DNA from: Apostichopus japonicus
Taxonomy: Eukaryota > Echinodermata > Holothuroidea > Aspidochirotida > Stichopodidae
Length of the DNA stretch: 64,000 nucleotides
Direction of reading: 5' to 3'
NCBI RefSeq assembly: GCF_037975245.1
Contig: NC_092582.1
Location: 25,954,077-26,018,076, forward strand
Part shown: positions 49,611 through 62,166 of the stretch, piece after piece
Numbering within the stretch: position 1 is the stretch's first letter
How the letters are laid out: each line of letters starts with the position of its first letter
The notes under the pieces: generated by a model
The model's input: the letters and a program-made list of their open reading frames with translations, nothing else
Databases searched by the model: none
What the model was told of the DNA's origin: nothing
Position numbers and translations under genes: made by a program

Positions 49611-49739
49611 CCCTTACCGAAATCCCAGATCTGGGCCAGATATAAGAATCCAGATCTGGTCCAGATCTGGAATTTCAATCTGGGCCAGATCTGTTCCAGA
49701 TCTGGAATTTATATCTGGCCAGATAAAAAATTGGGCAGA

Positions 49740-50105
49740 TATAACTTGATATAAAATCAAGTTTTATATGGCCCATATAAAATTTGATCTGGTTAAATAT
49801 TATTGCATCCATATCTGGGCCAGATAAAACTTTATCTGGTTGATATAAAGAAAATCCAGATAAACTTTTATATGGCCCATATAAAATTTGATCTGGTTAA
49901 ATGTTATTGCATCCATATCTGGGCCAGATAAAACTTTATCTGGTTGATATAAAGAAAATCCAGATAAACTTGTATATGGCCCATATAAAATTTTATATGG
50001 TTCAAGTTTATGGCTTCCATATCTGGGCCAGATGAAACTTTATCTGGTTGATATAAAGAAAATCCAGGTACACTTTTATATGACCGATATAAAAAAATAT
50101 ATATA
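49740..50105. repeat. 104-bp tandem repeat, about 3.5 copies
   Basis: The marker TATGGCCCAT falls at 49767, 49871 and 49975, and as TATGACCGAT at 50079: an exact 104-bp period. Units contain TATCTGGGCCAGATA and TATCTGGTTGATATAAAG. Confidence 0.95.
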
Positions 50106-51079
50106 TCTGGCTAAAATGTCAATCAAATAGGAAATAACTGGCCAAAACTGGACTAGCATTGATATTAACTTTCCAGCGTGATCAGTTATCTCTGTTCTGG
50201 TACAGAGACCCATACAGAGAGCAAGACACACACAAGCTAGCTGTGTTCTAGAACTCAACTGGATTGGAACAGAGTGGAAATATGTAATGTGCATGCACAT
50301 TACACATTTTTACTATACCTTACCAAAACATTTGCAAACTGATATTGAATACATGTACATTCAAATTTTTCGCCCAGGTAAATCATATTACTTACTTAAA
50401 AAAACTGGCATCGCGCAGTACGTACCACTAGTACACTTAAAAATAATAATTGAAGGTTGAGTTCTTTATTCTTCTGTGGTCCTGTAGATGTTGATACTAA
50501 ATTGCATTGTGCTATTCTTTTATTTAATATATTTGCTTTAATAAATAAGTTCCAGGAGGGCGATATATGTTCCATTCAGTATCGAAGTTCAGTCCCAAAA
50601 TATATTCCTTGTTGCCGTCCATTCCAAAAACTTCTTCCTTACTTCTGGCTGTTCAGTTCACTATAGAATCCTTTGCCAATGTCCTGACATCAATAGGTTA
50701 TTATTTATGAATCTCCATCACCTTTTCTTAATGTACCAATCCTTTCTGTTTAACTTCCTTCTGCTCTTTACTCCTACCATGTGGACACTAGTGTACACAT
50801 AGCTCCCTTTCCTATCTCACTCCTACAAAGTATCAAAACACATATGTCCATTGTTCAAAACGGCCTTCACACTTAATCAACTTCTGAGTCATCCTAGGAT
50901 GCTGTTTCAAGCTAAGACCCTGTGGTTGCCTAGCAACCCAGATAGAGATAGTTATTCCCCCTTTGACTTAGTGTACACTGTAAGTGATTTACTATTGAAA
51001 TATATATGCAAAGTGCAGTACCACAATATAGTGCAATGTTAATCTCTATGAAAATACACTATGTAAGAGCATACAGTCT

Positions 51080-51174
51080 TAAAGTTTTATCTGTCAATAT
51101 AAAGTCAGGTATAACTGGATAAACATGATGTATATCAAGTTATACCTGACTTTATATTGACAGATAAAACTTTA
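51080..51174. repeat. Perfect 37-bp inverted repeat
   Basis: Arms 51080-51116 and 51138-51174 are exact complements separated by 21 bp. The arm contains GTTTTATCTGTCAATATAAA. It sits at the left edge of the 65-bp satellite and shares its AAAACTTTATCTG word. Confidence 0.92.
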
Positions 51175-51835
51175 TCTGCATATCTGGATTGACTCAATAT
51201 CCAGTTATATCTGGCTTTATATGGCCAGATAAAACTTTATCTGCATATCTGGATTGACTCTACATCCAGTCATATCTGGCTTTATATGGCCAGATAAAAC
51301 TTTATCTGCATATCTGGATTGACTCTACATCCAGTTATATCTGGCTTTATATGGCCAGATAAAACTTTATCTGCATATCTGGATTGACTCTATATGCAGT
51401 TATATCTGGCTTTATATGGCCAGATAAAACTTGATCTGCATATCTGGATTGACTCTATGTGCTGTTATATCTGGCTATATATGGCCAGATAAAACTTGAT
51501 CTGCATATCTGGATTGGCTCTTTATCCAGTTATATCTGGCTTTATATGGCCAGATAAAACTTTGTCTGCATATCTGGATTGACTCTATATCCAGTTACAT
51601 ATGGCTTTATATGGCCAGATAAAACTTTATCTGCATATCTGGATTGGCTCTATATCCAGTTATATCTGGCTTTATATGGCCAGATAAATCTTGATCTGCA
51701 TATCTGGATTGGCTCTTTATCCAGTTATATCTGGCTTTATATGGCCAGATAAAAGTTTATCTGCATATCTGGATTGACTCTATATCCAGTTATATCTGGC
51801 TTTATATGGCCAGATAAAACTTGATCTGGCCAGAT
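51175..51835. repeat. 65-bp satellite, about 10 copies
   Basis: The marker GGATTGACTC (or GGATTGGCTC) recurs at 51186, 51251, 51316 and 51381, and continues at a 65-bp spacing. Each unit has TATATCTGGCTTTATATGGC, then CAGATAAAACTTTATCTG, so each can fold on itself. Divergence among units is low. Confidence 0.95.
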
Positions 51836-51962
51836 TAAACCAGATGTAAAGCCAGATCTGGCATTTCGGTAAGGGTTGATTTATGATAATTTTGTTAAGT
51901 TGGTTTATCCATGCATGCTGTATCTATATATATTCAACAGATCATCGCTTTGAGAGATAATC

Positions 51963-54272
51963 ATGGGTAATACCACTCAAAGGAAAAGAGAAGACCCAAG
52001 CAAACCAGATGCTAAAGTTTTGCAAGGTTTGTAGTAATTACATAATTTTGTATCAGTAACTTAAGCATAGGAAGGCTGATGTTAAAATAAACATTGGTAA
52101 GGATTTAAACCTCAGCATTGTAATTACTCTTACAGTGTACGATTGAGAGTTCAACACGATTGTTTTATTATTATTTTATTGTATTTTAATAAAAAGGTTG
52201 GTGATATCTAACTGATTGAGTGACTTCTGTAACATTGTGAGATATTATAATACACTGTATTAAACTCACTTTATTTAGATGTAATCAAATGCAAGAACAC
52301 ACCTCGTACTTTTAACTCTTGGACTGCTGGCAGGACAGAGTTCAGCTATAAAATGTTAAAGTTTGTTTTAAAGAAAGTAAATAAACGGTAGGCCACCTGT
52401 ATCAGATCGAGAGCAAAGTAATTGAAATATTTATGTTATTATTACTTAATTCACAAAGGGCCAATAAAATTAACATTTACTGAATTTGAAGTGAATTATA
52501 CCAGCTGAAATAGACTTCTACCTTATTAATTTTACCTAACTGATTTGAATCGGTATATGTAGATATAAATGCTTGAAGGCGATGTAAATTTGCATATTAC
52601 TCTGATTTAACTTGTATAACTATGTCATTAACAGTAACATCAAAGAGATTGCCCCCCAAAATTGTTTCCAGTTTATATATAAGCACTGAAACGCCCCAAT
52701 TTCATTGACCTAAAAATAATGTTAACAAATCAACATTTTTTTCTCATTGCAGAAAAAAAGGCCATACTCATCAGTTCTCTAAAGAGAAGGTATAAACTAC
52801 AATATGATGCAATCCAGCCCATACCCTACATCAAGGACAGACTATATTGTGTCGACAAGGTATTTGTTGAGGGCGGTACAGAGATCCATATTGTTCAAGG
52901 AGCGACGAGGGAGATAGAAGGACAATGGGTACGTGTGGACTCGTACAAAGATATCTTCACAGACCCACGAATGAAAGCCAAACGGCGCATCATAGAAGCA
53001 GAAGCTGGGTATGGTAAGTCAACAGTGGCCCTACAGCTCGCCTATGATTGGTGCAATGGTGTCAAGGATTCACCTTTTAAAGACGTAGAGATTCTAATTC
53101 TTCTCCGGTTGAGGCAGCTGAACAGCAAGATATCTATCTATCTCGCAATAAAGCTGTTCTTAGCACCAAACGATCCTCGAATCAAATCTACTGATATTAA
53201 AAATATCATTGAAAGCTGTTCTTCTGTTAAGGTACTCCTGGACGGGTATGATGAGTTTCCTGATAGGGACGGAGCCACCGGAAGTGATGTAGAACGTATC
53301 ATTATGAGTAATCAGTTTAAGGATATTGATGTTACCCTGACAACCAGATATCTTCCGAAGGACTATGACAAAGCAAGCACAAAGCGAGTGCGGTTAGTTG
53401 GTTTTGACGAAAAAGCACGTGACCAGTATATTCGCAAGGCTGTTACTGGGGAAGACGATGAAAGCGTTGCTAAAGTTAAGCGCTCTTTGAAAGCAAACCC
53501 GATCCTGGATGACCTATGTCAAGTTCCTCTCATCTTTGTAATGTTTTCTCACATGACCCACGAAAAGACACATTTTCAGAAATTCAAGTCAGTCACTGAG
53601 TTCTTTAGATACATGATCGAATGCTTCCATAGTCATCTTAGTAATAAATCATTGGCTAAAAGTGCAATGGCGTATATTATTGGGTATGCTGTCAAATACA
53701 AGGAACTTAGTAAAGTAGCATTTGAAGGTCTCTGCGGTGAAAACCAACAGTTATCATGGCGTAAGGATGGACTCTGTACACGACTAGGTCAAGGTTTTTG
53801 TCAACATTATATTGCAGTTGGTATCTTGGTAGAGGAAGAAGTGTCTGCTGGGACAAACGAACAGACTTCTGCTACAGACATACAGACAAGGACTGACATA
53901 AGGTTCTACCATAAACTATTCTGTGAATGGTTTGCCTCTTTTAGACTGGTAGAAGTTGTAGCTGCTACAAGAGATGAATCTGAGCTGGAGAATGTTCTTG
54001 ATAAAGTGGATCCATTTAATCTTCAGTACCTCTATCGATTCACCTGTGGGATTAGCTCAGCAGTTGGGACGAGAATAATAGAATACTTGAAGAGCAGGAA
54101 AGACGGTGATAAGTTTGCCATCCTCTGCATCCTGGAGCAAACTGGTAAGGTAGATGGAATCAAGGACACCGTCAGGGATCTGTGTTCAAAGCAAGTTAAG
54201 ATCAAGTACGACGACAGCAAGCTTCTTCAGAGATCCACCATCCAGCTCCTGGAGATTGCATCTAGGCTTGAT
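51963..54272 (+). CDS. NACHT-domain NLR-like protein, at least two exons, 3' end unresolved
   Basis: Exon A 51963-52026 (MGNTTQRKREDPSKPD...) and exon B 52753-54272 join in phase (G|AA) to give 528 codons. Exon A begins after a possible acceptor at 51940, with an upstream in-frame TGA. In exon B: a conserved lead-in (YDAIQPIPYIKDRLYCVD), P-loop AEAGYGKST (Lys at about residue 110) in which the first P-loop glycine is Ala, Walker B VLLDGYDEF (Asp185, Asp188, Glu189), a TLTTRY sensor segment, helical regions and a winged-helix-type HKLFCEWFASFRL. This is the NACHT fold of invertebrate NLRs, cytosolic immune-type NTPases. No death or CARD domain and no LRRs are seen. A GTAAGTA donor at 54273 means the remaining dozen codons before the next stop are intronic read-through. 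Confidence 0.82.
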
Positions 54273-55500
54273 GTAAGTATGTTTATCATAGAAAACAGTT
54301 TGATACATTAGTTTCTGTCAACTATACCAAACCAACCTGATGCTGATCAATTAACTAAATATACAAAAAACAATATCAACAATTAAACATATCAACGTAT
54401 TTTTTAACCAAACATCCAACTCATGAATGTTTACATTAGATTCAGTGACAGACAAATCTAAATAAATGTATATTACGTTCAACTACTCAGCCCGCCAAGG
54501 GAAAGTCACAATTATCAATGTGTTGTTTTATTTAAAATAAATCTCGTTTCATCGATGACTGTTTCGTTATGAGATATCATTCAAACCTATTGGAAGTATA
54601 AGCAAAGATAGTTCAAGAATTAAGTCTACTGAAATAAATGTCTCATATATCTAAATAGACATCGTTCCATCCGTTTGTAAATGCAATTCAGATCTCTAAA
54701 ATATGTAAAGAAAGTCAAACTGTAAACTCCAAAGGGTCACCACGAGAGTTAATGTATTAAACTCAACAACTGAGAGATTACTGATCGAATCTACACAAGC
54801 TCGTACTACAATTTGCTTTATATACTGTAGGTCTCAACATGGACCTCTATGCAGAACGTACATGGAAAGGAACTTAAGATTCAATACCGTACTATTCACG
54901 GCTAGTAATGTGAAACCTGTAGAAGGGTGCAAATTAAGATTTAAACTTAACTGTTATTACAAAACTCAACCACAAAGAACAAAGTTAATAACAGTATAGA
55001 TTGATTCCGCGATATATTCGAGTCTTCGTATGGATATGTTGTAATTATCGCTGCAGGAAGGTTTATAGTTTTATACATTTCGAAATTAGTGTTTTCTTGA
55101 CATAGGGAGTTCCTTTCAACGTCTTGGACACTGCATGGAGGTTATATAGGCTAATATATTCCTTGTCACTGAAATATTATCTTAAAGGGTAACCCTAGGC
55201 AGAATTTTCGTATGGATAATGTTTTAGTCAAAAAAGAAAAAGAAAATTTAGGTGCCAGAAATATATCAATAGCTATTGAGTTTTTCAAGACATTCACCTT
55301 AGAAACTATGTTTAAACGATGGAATGCCTGTTTAAGGTTTCAAATCCTTCCCCCCTTTGAAACAGGCCTACATGTTAACATTCAATTCATTGACTTATAA
55401 ATTAAATAACTCAACAACCGTCTTCTAACTTCACACTATAACAACAGAGTAACACTGAATGACATTCAACACAATTTGACCTTGACATATTTGTAATCTA
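54273..55500. other. Downstream of NACHT exon; only weak exon candidates
   Basis: After the 54273 donor no LRR-like exon is visible. Two weak phase-0 terminal candidates exist: after an acceptor at 54830-54831 (VSTWTSMQN..., stop near 54904) and after TTTCTTGACATAG at 55105 (GVPFNVLDTAWRLYRL..., stop near 55190). Neither resembles a known NLR C-terminus strongly. Confidence 0.3.
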
Positions 55501-55996
55501 GTGTAAACATAATGCCTTATTGTAATATAGTATAAACAACATGTATATCCCTTATTGTTATATAGTGTAAACATATCCCTTATTGTTATTAAGGGTAGAA
55601 GTAGCCCTTATTTTAATTTAGGGTAGACGTAGCCCTTATTGTAATCTAGTGTAGACATATCCCTTATTGTAATCTAGTGTAAACATATCCCTTATTGTAA
55701 TCTAGGGTAGACATATCCCTTATTGTAATTTAGGGTAGACGTAGCCCTTATTGTAATCTAGTGTAGACATATCCCTTATTGTAATCTAGTGTAGACATAT
55801 CCCTTATTGTTATCTAGTGTAAACATATCCCTTATAGTAATCTAGGGTAGACGTAGCCATTATTGTAATCTAGGGTAGATATCCCTTATTGTAATCCAGG
55901 GTAAATACATCCCCTATTGTAATCTAGTGTAAACATATCCCTTATTGTTATATAGGGTAGATATATTCCTTATTGTAATCTAGGGTAGACGTAGCC
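55500..55996. repeat. 28-bp tandem repeat, about 17 copies
   Basis: The unit CCCTTATTGTAATCTAGTGT plus AGACATAT recurs with variants (GTAGACGTAG or GTAAACATAT). Two alternating subtypes differ in the last ten bases. Confidence 0.93.
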
Positions 55997-55999
55997 CTA

Positions 56000-57640
56000 A
56001 TTGCAATGATAGACTAGACCTACATTGTATTCGTTAGAGTAATCGTGCATTAGGCCTTCGGTGTAAACCACTGTTTGTTCGTAAAACTTCGCTAACTAGG
56101 CGATGATCTTAGAAATTGAAGTAGGGAGAATGACTTCATGCGACATATACTGAAGCCACCCATCCAACTGTTGGCGCTTTGCTTGTACGGAGACAGGAAC
56201 GGCGCGTAATACAAACACTATACGTCTTTGACATTACTAAAGTTAAAAAAATTGACATAAATCACACAAAATGGTGATATCGTGTGCCGCACTTGGGTGC
56301 CAAAAATGTGGCAGTGGTCTGTAGTTTCACAGGTAATTCTAAAGATGAGATAGTAGAAGCATTCGCATAGGAATCTAATTACTGTACTAATGTCGTCTTC
56401 TCAGCTGCACATATTGTTATTCACTGGACCCTGGATATAGATAGCCTATAGAGGCCCTAGACCTGTTACGGCTTTCCTTTCGGATGCGGTGTGATGAAAG
56501 CCTAATGACTATATCCCTAACGATAGTTCCACATGCCAGAATAACATGGGATAACAGTTATGATGTCCTGGGCGTATCACTAACAATTTAATTCTAAGAA
56601 AATAGGCTACTATACGCTTTTTACTTTGTCTCGTCCGAAACAGGTGTACGTTGTGATTGACAGCTTGGTTGTCCGGTTAATCTGTGATGGTTTTAGTTAA
56701 ATAGTTTCTTCGTTTATATTGCAGGCGCATGCTAAATTTTGCTTTACAATGACACCTATTTGTATACAAACACAGTTGTTCTAATATTTGTAGATTTTAT
56801 CACATATGCAGACTAGATGTAACATTTAACTTCCATGCAAGACATCTGTGTATGTGGCTTTTACTGCTTGGGTGTATCAAGTCTGTGTCATATGCATTAT
56901 GACGTTTATATGACCAGAATGAAAGTAATCAGTGCTGTTAGCTCTGGAATATTATTTTGTTTTCTGGTTTAGGAAAGGCCAATTTATTAGGGGAAAATAT
57001 TTTTATCTTGATGGCCCTTCAAAGCTGCCCTAAAAATTTCATCGGGACGCATCTAGAATATGTTCCTCTTTCCTAGTGAGAAAACAAGGCATCTTCGTTA
57101 TCAATCTTTGTAAAGTCTGGTAACTTAATACGTGATGGAACTGAAGCATCTTATCTTCAATCTTAAAAGATATCTAGTCATATCTCGTAATATTGATAAT
57201 ATCAACTAACTATGAAACAATTATACAATACCACAGGGCAAACTTCTTATGGTGTATGATCTTTATATTTGTTTGTTGTGGAAACAGTGACTGTCATACA
57301 ACGGTAGTCAAGTCCTTTATATATTTAGTTTGTTGCACAGGCTAAGTGAATGTCAAGCGTATAACAGCAGTTTATAAAGTCATTCTAGACGTAAGCCTAC
57401 TGAAAATCAAGGACCAATGCTCATCAAGGCATCTTTGTCAAGTTTTGCGGTCCTGTGTATGATATTTTTTTAGTGAGCTCTTGATACAGTGCTATGGAGA
57501 GAACTTTTTTCTACAAGAGTAGTCATAAACACTGGACAGCAACTGAACTAATCTTGTACCATGAAGGAGGGCAGGGGAGGAGCAGAGGGGTAGCTAGGGG
57601 CAGGGACGTCGCTAGAGAGAATCTTGGTAAAACTGATCAA
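56000..57640. other. Intergenic, nothing recognised
   Basis: No exon-like frame. GGGTAGCTAGGGGCAGGG at 57588-57605 resembles a transposon terminus, but no partner end was found. Confidence 0.5.
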
Positions 57641-57647
57641 AGTTGGA

Positions 57648-57694
57648 AAATTTGAGTGCGACAGTCCGAATTTCCGACTGTCGCACTCAAATTT
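57648..57694. repeat. Perfect 19-bp hairpin
   Basis: Arms 57648-57666 (AAATTTGAGTGCGACAGTC) and 57676-57694 are exact complements with a 9-bp spacer. Too short an arm for a typical miRNA precursor. Confidence 0.9.
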
Positions 57695-58135
57695 ACCTAG
57701 GACTATTATATTCTTGTAATTGTGAATGACCTAAAAATTTTGGTCAAAATTGACTTTTAATCAGTCATATTTACCACGTTTCCCTTGCCACTTTGAGAAA
57801 TTGTATCTCGCGATCCTTATACTCTGCTATACCAAACTTTGTATGATTTTGAAAACTCTAAAAAAATGCCTAACAGAACTAAGGTACAATGTTCGCCAGC
57901 TTCAATTTGGTTTATATATGCACTAATTTTGCTATTAGGTGGGTTGACCCTGTTCGCTAGCTTCATGTAAGTTCAGGATATACATTGACTCTGTGGTATA
58001 CAATTAGAAAACACTCAATGTAGAATCTACGGAAGCTTAAAGTGCCATCAACATAAGACAAACTTTACCTCATAGGTTAGCATTTTTAGATAGATGTTTA
58101 GATAACAAGATAAAATCTTATCAAAAAAATGTTGG

Positions 58136-58250
58136 ATTGCTCAGTTGCTTTAACTGAGCAATTGAACAATGTTCTGAAAAATGTGTATTTGACAACTTGT
58201 TTAATTGTTCACTTCATTCCAAATGCTCAGTTGGAATGAAGTGAACAATT
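58136..58250. repeat. Two adjacent perfect hairpins
   Basis: 58136-58146/58152-58162 (ATTGCTCAGTT, 5-bp loop) and 58203-58222/58231-58250 (20-bp arms, 8-bp loop ATGCTCAG) are both exact inverted repeats. They share the words GCTCAGTT and AATTGAACAAT/AATTGTTCA. Confidence 0.9.
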
Positions 58251-58740
58251 GAAATGTTTTTCACGTGAGTGATATAAAGCCCCTCCCCTCCCCCTCCCCC
58301 AAAGAAAATAATATTAAGTGCGTACAACATCCTTACTTAGTTGAAAGGGTTTGAACACTCGCGAAAAAATAACGTCTAATGCCGGTAATCTGACCTAGTT
58401 TCGAATGAGGTGTAACAGAAGTGTTAAACACCACCTTCGATCCCAGAAAATACACACACGGCTTGTTACCATTGGTAATTAGACACTATAGAGTGTACAG
58501 TCAATACATACAGCACAGTGTACATAGCAGAGATGGACATCTCAGGTCTAGATAACGATAACAAGGTATCACGTTTCATTACTGTCTGTATTTTGTAGCG
58601 ACACGCACAAAACGTCACTTGCAAGCAAAGGAAAGTTAACTTTTTCAGAGCGGGGCATGCGGTTTGGGGCAAGTCTTCAATGCCTTTAATAGTGTAACTA
58701 TAAATACAATGTACAAAACAACAATAACTCACACGTTGAA

Positions 58741-61700
58741 TTTCAGCTGGAGTCTAACAATTTATTATATATTATATAAAAAGTTTAATTAAACAAGAAT
58801 AAATTAACAACAGAAAACTGCCTGGGAATGATAGACAAAGAAACAGAGAATTTAAGTTTAAACAGTGAACAAAATAATCAGCATCTCATGAATAATCATC
58901 AACCATATACATAAACATGAGAGAGTATTAATACATCATTAGCATTAACTAACTGTCCTTAAAATTCATTACTTTAGGTGTTACATTGATGTTCTGTATG
59001 TAATGGTGAACATGTATTATGAATGGTTGGGCCTACATCACAGACAGAAACGAAGTATCCAGTCTCTGGCCCTATACGCCATTCAAAGTTCATTAATATC
59101 ACTCAACCTGTTATAAATACCATGTATATGCCAATCAACTCATTATACATACTGTACCATGTATACCAACCAACCCATTATGCATACCATGTATGCCAAT
59201 CAACCCATTATGCATACCATGTATGCCAATCAACCCATTATACATATCATGTATGACAACTCATTATACATACCATGTATGCCAATCAACTCATACATAT
59301 CATGTATGACTATCAATTCATTATACATACCATGTATGACAATCAACTCATTATACATACCATGTATGCCAATCAACCCATTACACAGCATAACTACATG
59401 ACTCACATGCTCATATTAGCACAAAGCTTAAACAGTGTAAAAGTAAATAATATAGTACATAAGTAACCAGTCAACTAACCATCGTAGCATATTCTGACAA
59501 TGAAATATGGAATACTGTTACCTTTATAAATCAACAATAAAGAAAAATCCTTAATAAGAAATGGTCATCAAGTGAAGGGTGAAATATAAATCATGTTAAA
59601 AATGCACATCTCACACAAACAAGAAAAGTCCTCTCTACTGGAATGTCAGTGTTAGATATTACATCAATTCTAGACTGAAGTCTTCAGTAGATATAAAATC
59701 TGAATTTACAAACAAAACAGTCATTACTATTTAAAGCATAACACACTCTACAAAACATAGACAGTCTATTACCATGACAATTATCTAACCTTTTCTAGCA
59801 TATTCAATATTATGTAATACTATACAATCATAACAATGCAAGTATTGGAGATTGGGTTCTCAAAGTTGTAAAACAAAAGAATGGCTTAGTGTAATATTGA
59901 TTCAATTAATAATATAATAGATAAAATCAAGGTATATTTGTTTCCACTGACAGAGTATATTCTGTTATATGAAATTTGTGTTTAGCGCCAAGTAGCTGAA
60001 TAGGCTTTGGTCATTCAATTCACAAATCATACACAGCAATACAGCAGCATGCCAACAAAATGTGAACAGAAAGATTGTAGCTTGAAACAGAGCACCATAC
60101 CAATGTACCAAGAATTGAAAACAACAAGTTGTTCATTTCAAACAACATGAAAATTAACATAGTGACCTTTATCTGTCATATCTTCCAAGAGGAAAATCTA
60201 CATCTCAGGTACTGATAACATCTACTTTGGTAAGTCTGTCACTAAGTGAAGTTGTATAAAAAACAATTTCTGCTTTCATTTTACATTTGGAGGACTATAA
60301 ATTCAAACATATTTCCCACATAAACCTTATTTACTGATTTGTTGCTTATTTAATTTTGTTTGCAAATTTCATACCCACAGAAATATACAGTTGTATAGCA
60401 CTGATTAGTACTGTACTGACCACAAATATACTGACTACCACTGTAAGTTATGAAAACAGACCACATTGGGCAAAAAAACACAACATTCTTATTTCTCCCC
60501 CCACCCGATTGCTCCCTTTTGCCTCGCATGAATGTAAAACATGCTTTGTCAATTTGAAGAAAGAAATCAAATCACATTATGAAAAATAAATGAGACAAAA
60601 TTACAAACAATAACAGATGATCTGCAACAATGTCATCAAATAATATTACAGAAGCAATTGTAGAAAACCTTCCTCTCATCAACCCCCTAATTCTGTATTC
60701 TGTATTTCCCTCTTAAAATTAGAATAACCTCCCCCCCCCCCCCCACCCACACACCAACCTCCCTTTATAGAGCAAACCAATACCCTCCCTTTCAAAATTC
60801 AACTCTAATGGAATAAGATTTTAAGTTAAAGATATTTTTATTTCTTAGTCCTGATAGCTGACAATTTCAGTTGTTTTAACAATACTAATGTTTTATATAC
60901 AGTTCTAGAAAAGAATGACCTTGTTAGAAGCGAGCCATACTTGCCACACTTTCACAGCATGGAAACTAAAGATGATCATTTACTTCTCAGAACCGTTTCC
61001 CCATCTTTACATGGTAATTTCTATCTGTAAACACCTCTGTGTGTTTCCCCTGGTAAAATATATCAGTAAAAAATGGGAAGAAAATGAATCTAAAGGAGTT
61101 TATATTCAATAAATATTCCAAAAGGCTCACAAAATGGCAAAAGAATAATTTCTGAGTGAAATACAGTATATTAAATTATACAAGATAATGCTACCAATGG
61201 TATGAAATAGTAGAAACCCTGTAAATCCAAAGGAACTTTAAATATTTAAAAATAGAATGGACAGAATAATAAAATTCAAACCAATTTATGCTGTTCTTTT
61301 ACGAATAAAATCCAACATTCTTCACTGGGTGGTTTAGGAAGAGAGTTGACAGGTGATGCAAGATTAGCAAGAGATGAGCACAGGTTTTGCCATGAGTAAG
61401 AGGGTGGGGGGGGGGGGGGTATATGTATATATGTAAGTGACATTTATGTGTTTCCAACTACTGTAAATGTGTGAAGGATGTTAAATTTACCATGACTTGC
61501 AAAATGGAGCCAGGTCAAGAGTTAACATAGTAAAAATAGCTTATCAAGAGTACCACCTACCCTACACCTCCCTCCCCCCTTCCACAGATCAAACCAAGGA
61601 AACTGGACTCACAGTCCTAGTCTCTTACTAGACTATCATAAAAACAATTGAAGAGGATTGGTAACAAAGCAAGAAGGGTGAAGCTATCCACCCAAAAACA

Positions 61701-62124
61701 CTTATGGACCAGGATTTTCCATCAAGTAGATCAGCAACATCAGTTTTTGGACAGCAATTAGAATCCCTTGATAGACTTACGGCAACATGTCTTTATTTAT
61801 GTATTTAAAATGGTAGCAAATTTACAGACATGGGTATCCGATAACTGTAACTTGCTGGCTAACCTACACAATGTCCCTCACATATGAACTCACTATATGT
61901 ATAACGCAGTTCTATGTAACTGATTGACCTCAACAAGAGTTTTTAATTTAGTGCCAGAAATATTGAATTCACTATTCATCACTTTAACATGAGAAGTTTA
62001 AAGTTACAATGTGTTTTAGATGTACACAGCAGGACTCATTACCATTTAACAACATAACCATGGAGTTCTAGTATTGTAATGAAACTCATGACATCATTGA
62101 TGCTTGTCTAACTGGCTTGTACCT
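58741..62124 (-). other. Possible 3' UTR of a minus-strand gene
   Basis: A 3.4-kb AT-rich stretch with no exons, between the candidate terminal exon at 62125-62166 and a minus-strand AATAAA (plus-strand TTTATT at 58761-58766). It includes the tandem repeat 59110-59390 and C-runs at 60731 and 61406 (G-run). Inferred only from position and signals. Confidence 0.25.
59110..59390. repeat. About 30-bp tandem repeat, roughly 9 copies
   Basis: Units built of ATACCATGTATGCCAATCAA and CTCATTATAC vary in length from 22 to 31 bp. All three frames are open across parts of it, giving artefactual peptides with repeated YHVCQSTHY. Confidence 0.93.
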
Positions 62125-62166
62125 TCACTTTCCATGATCACTGAGTTGTGTAGAGGCTGGTTCATC
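62125..62166 (-). CDS. Candidate terminal coding exon, minus strand
   Basis: On the minus strand an acceptor (ACTACATTACAG) is followed by 13 codons reading DEPASTQLSDHGK and a TGA. This has the look of a short acidic C-terminal tail, and the AT-rich stretch beyond it suits a 3' UTR. No other exon of the gene is visible, so the frame is untested. Confidence 0.25.
   Translation of the reverse strand, partial: DEPASTQLSDHGK

Larger units (their letters stand above)
49611..51875. mobile_element. TIR-bounded element with two internal satellites, 2265 bp
   Basis: The left end CCCTTACCGAAATCCCAGAT and the right end, read on the other strand, CCCTTACCGAAATGCCAGAT, form terminal inverted repeats of about 24 bp with one mismatch. 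Just inside are arrays built from CCAGATAT/ATATCTGG-type palindromic words: a 104-bp period on the left and a 65-bp period on the right. The central kilobase (50110-51060) is unique and has no transposase frame. No convincing target duplication was found (only TT on both sides), so the superfamily is open. Confidence 0.75.

Noticed and set aside
52719-52752. Eleven codons upstream of the NACHT exon used as a start
   Set aside because: They cover a TTTTTCTCATTGCAG acceptor; splicing from 52026 gives a matching phase and a better start.
54273-54311. Last 12 codons of the long NACHT frame
   Set aside because: They begin with a GTAAGTA donor and read as intron.
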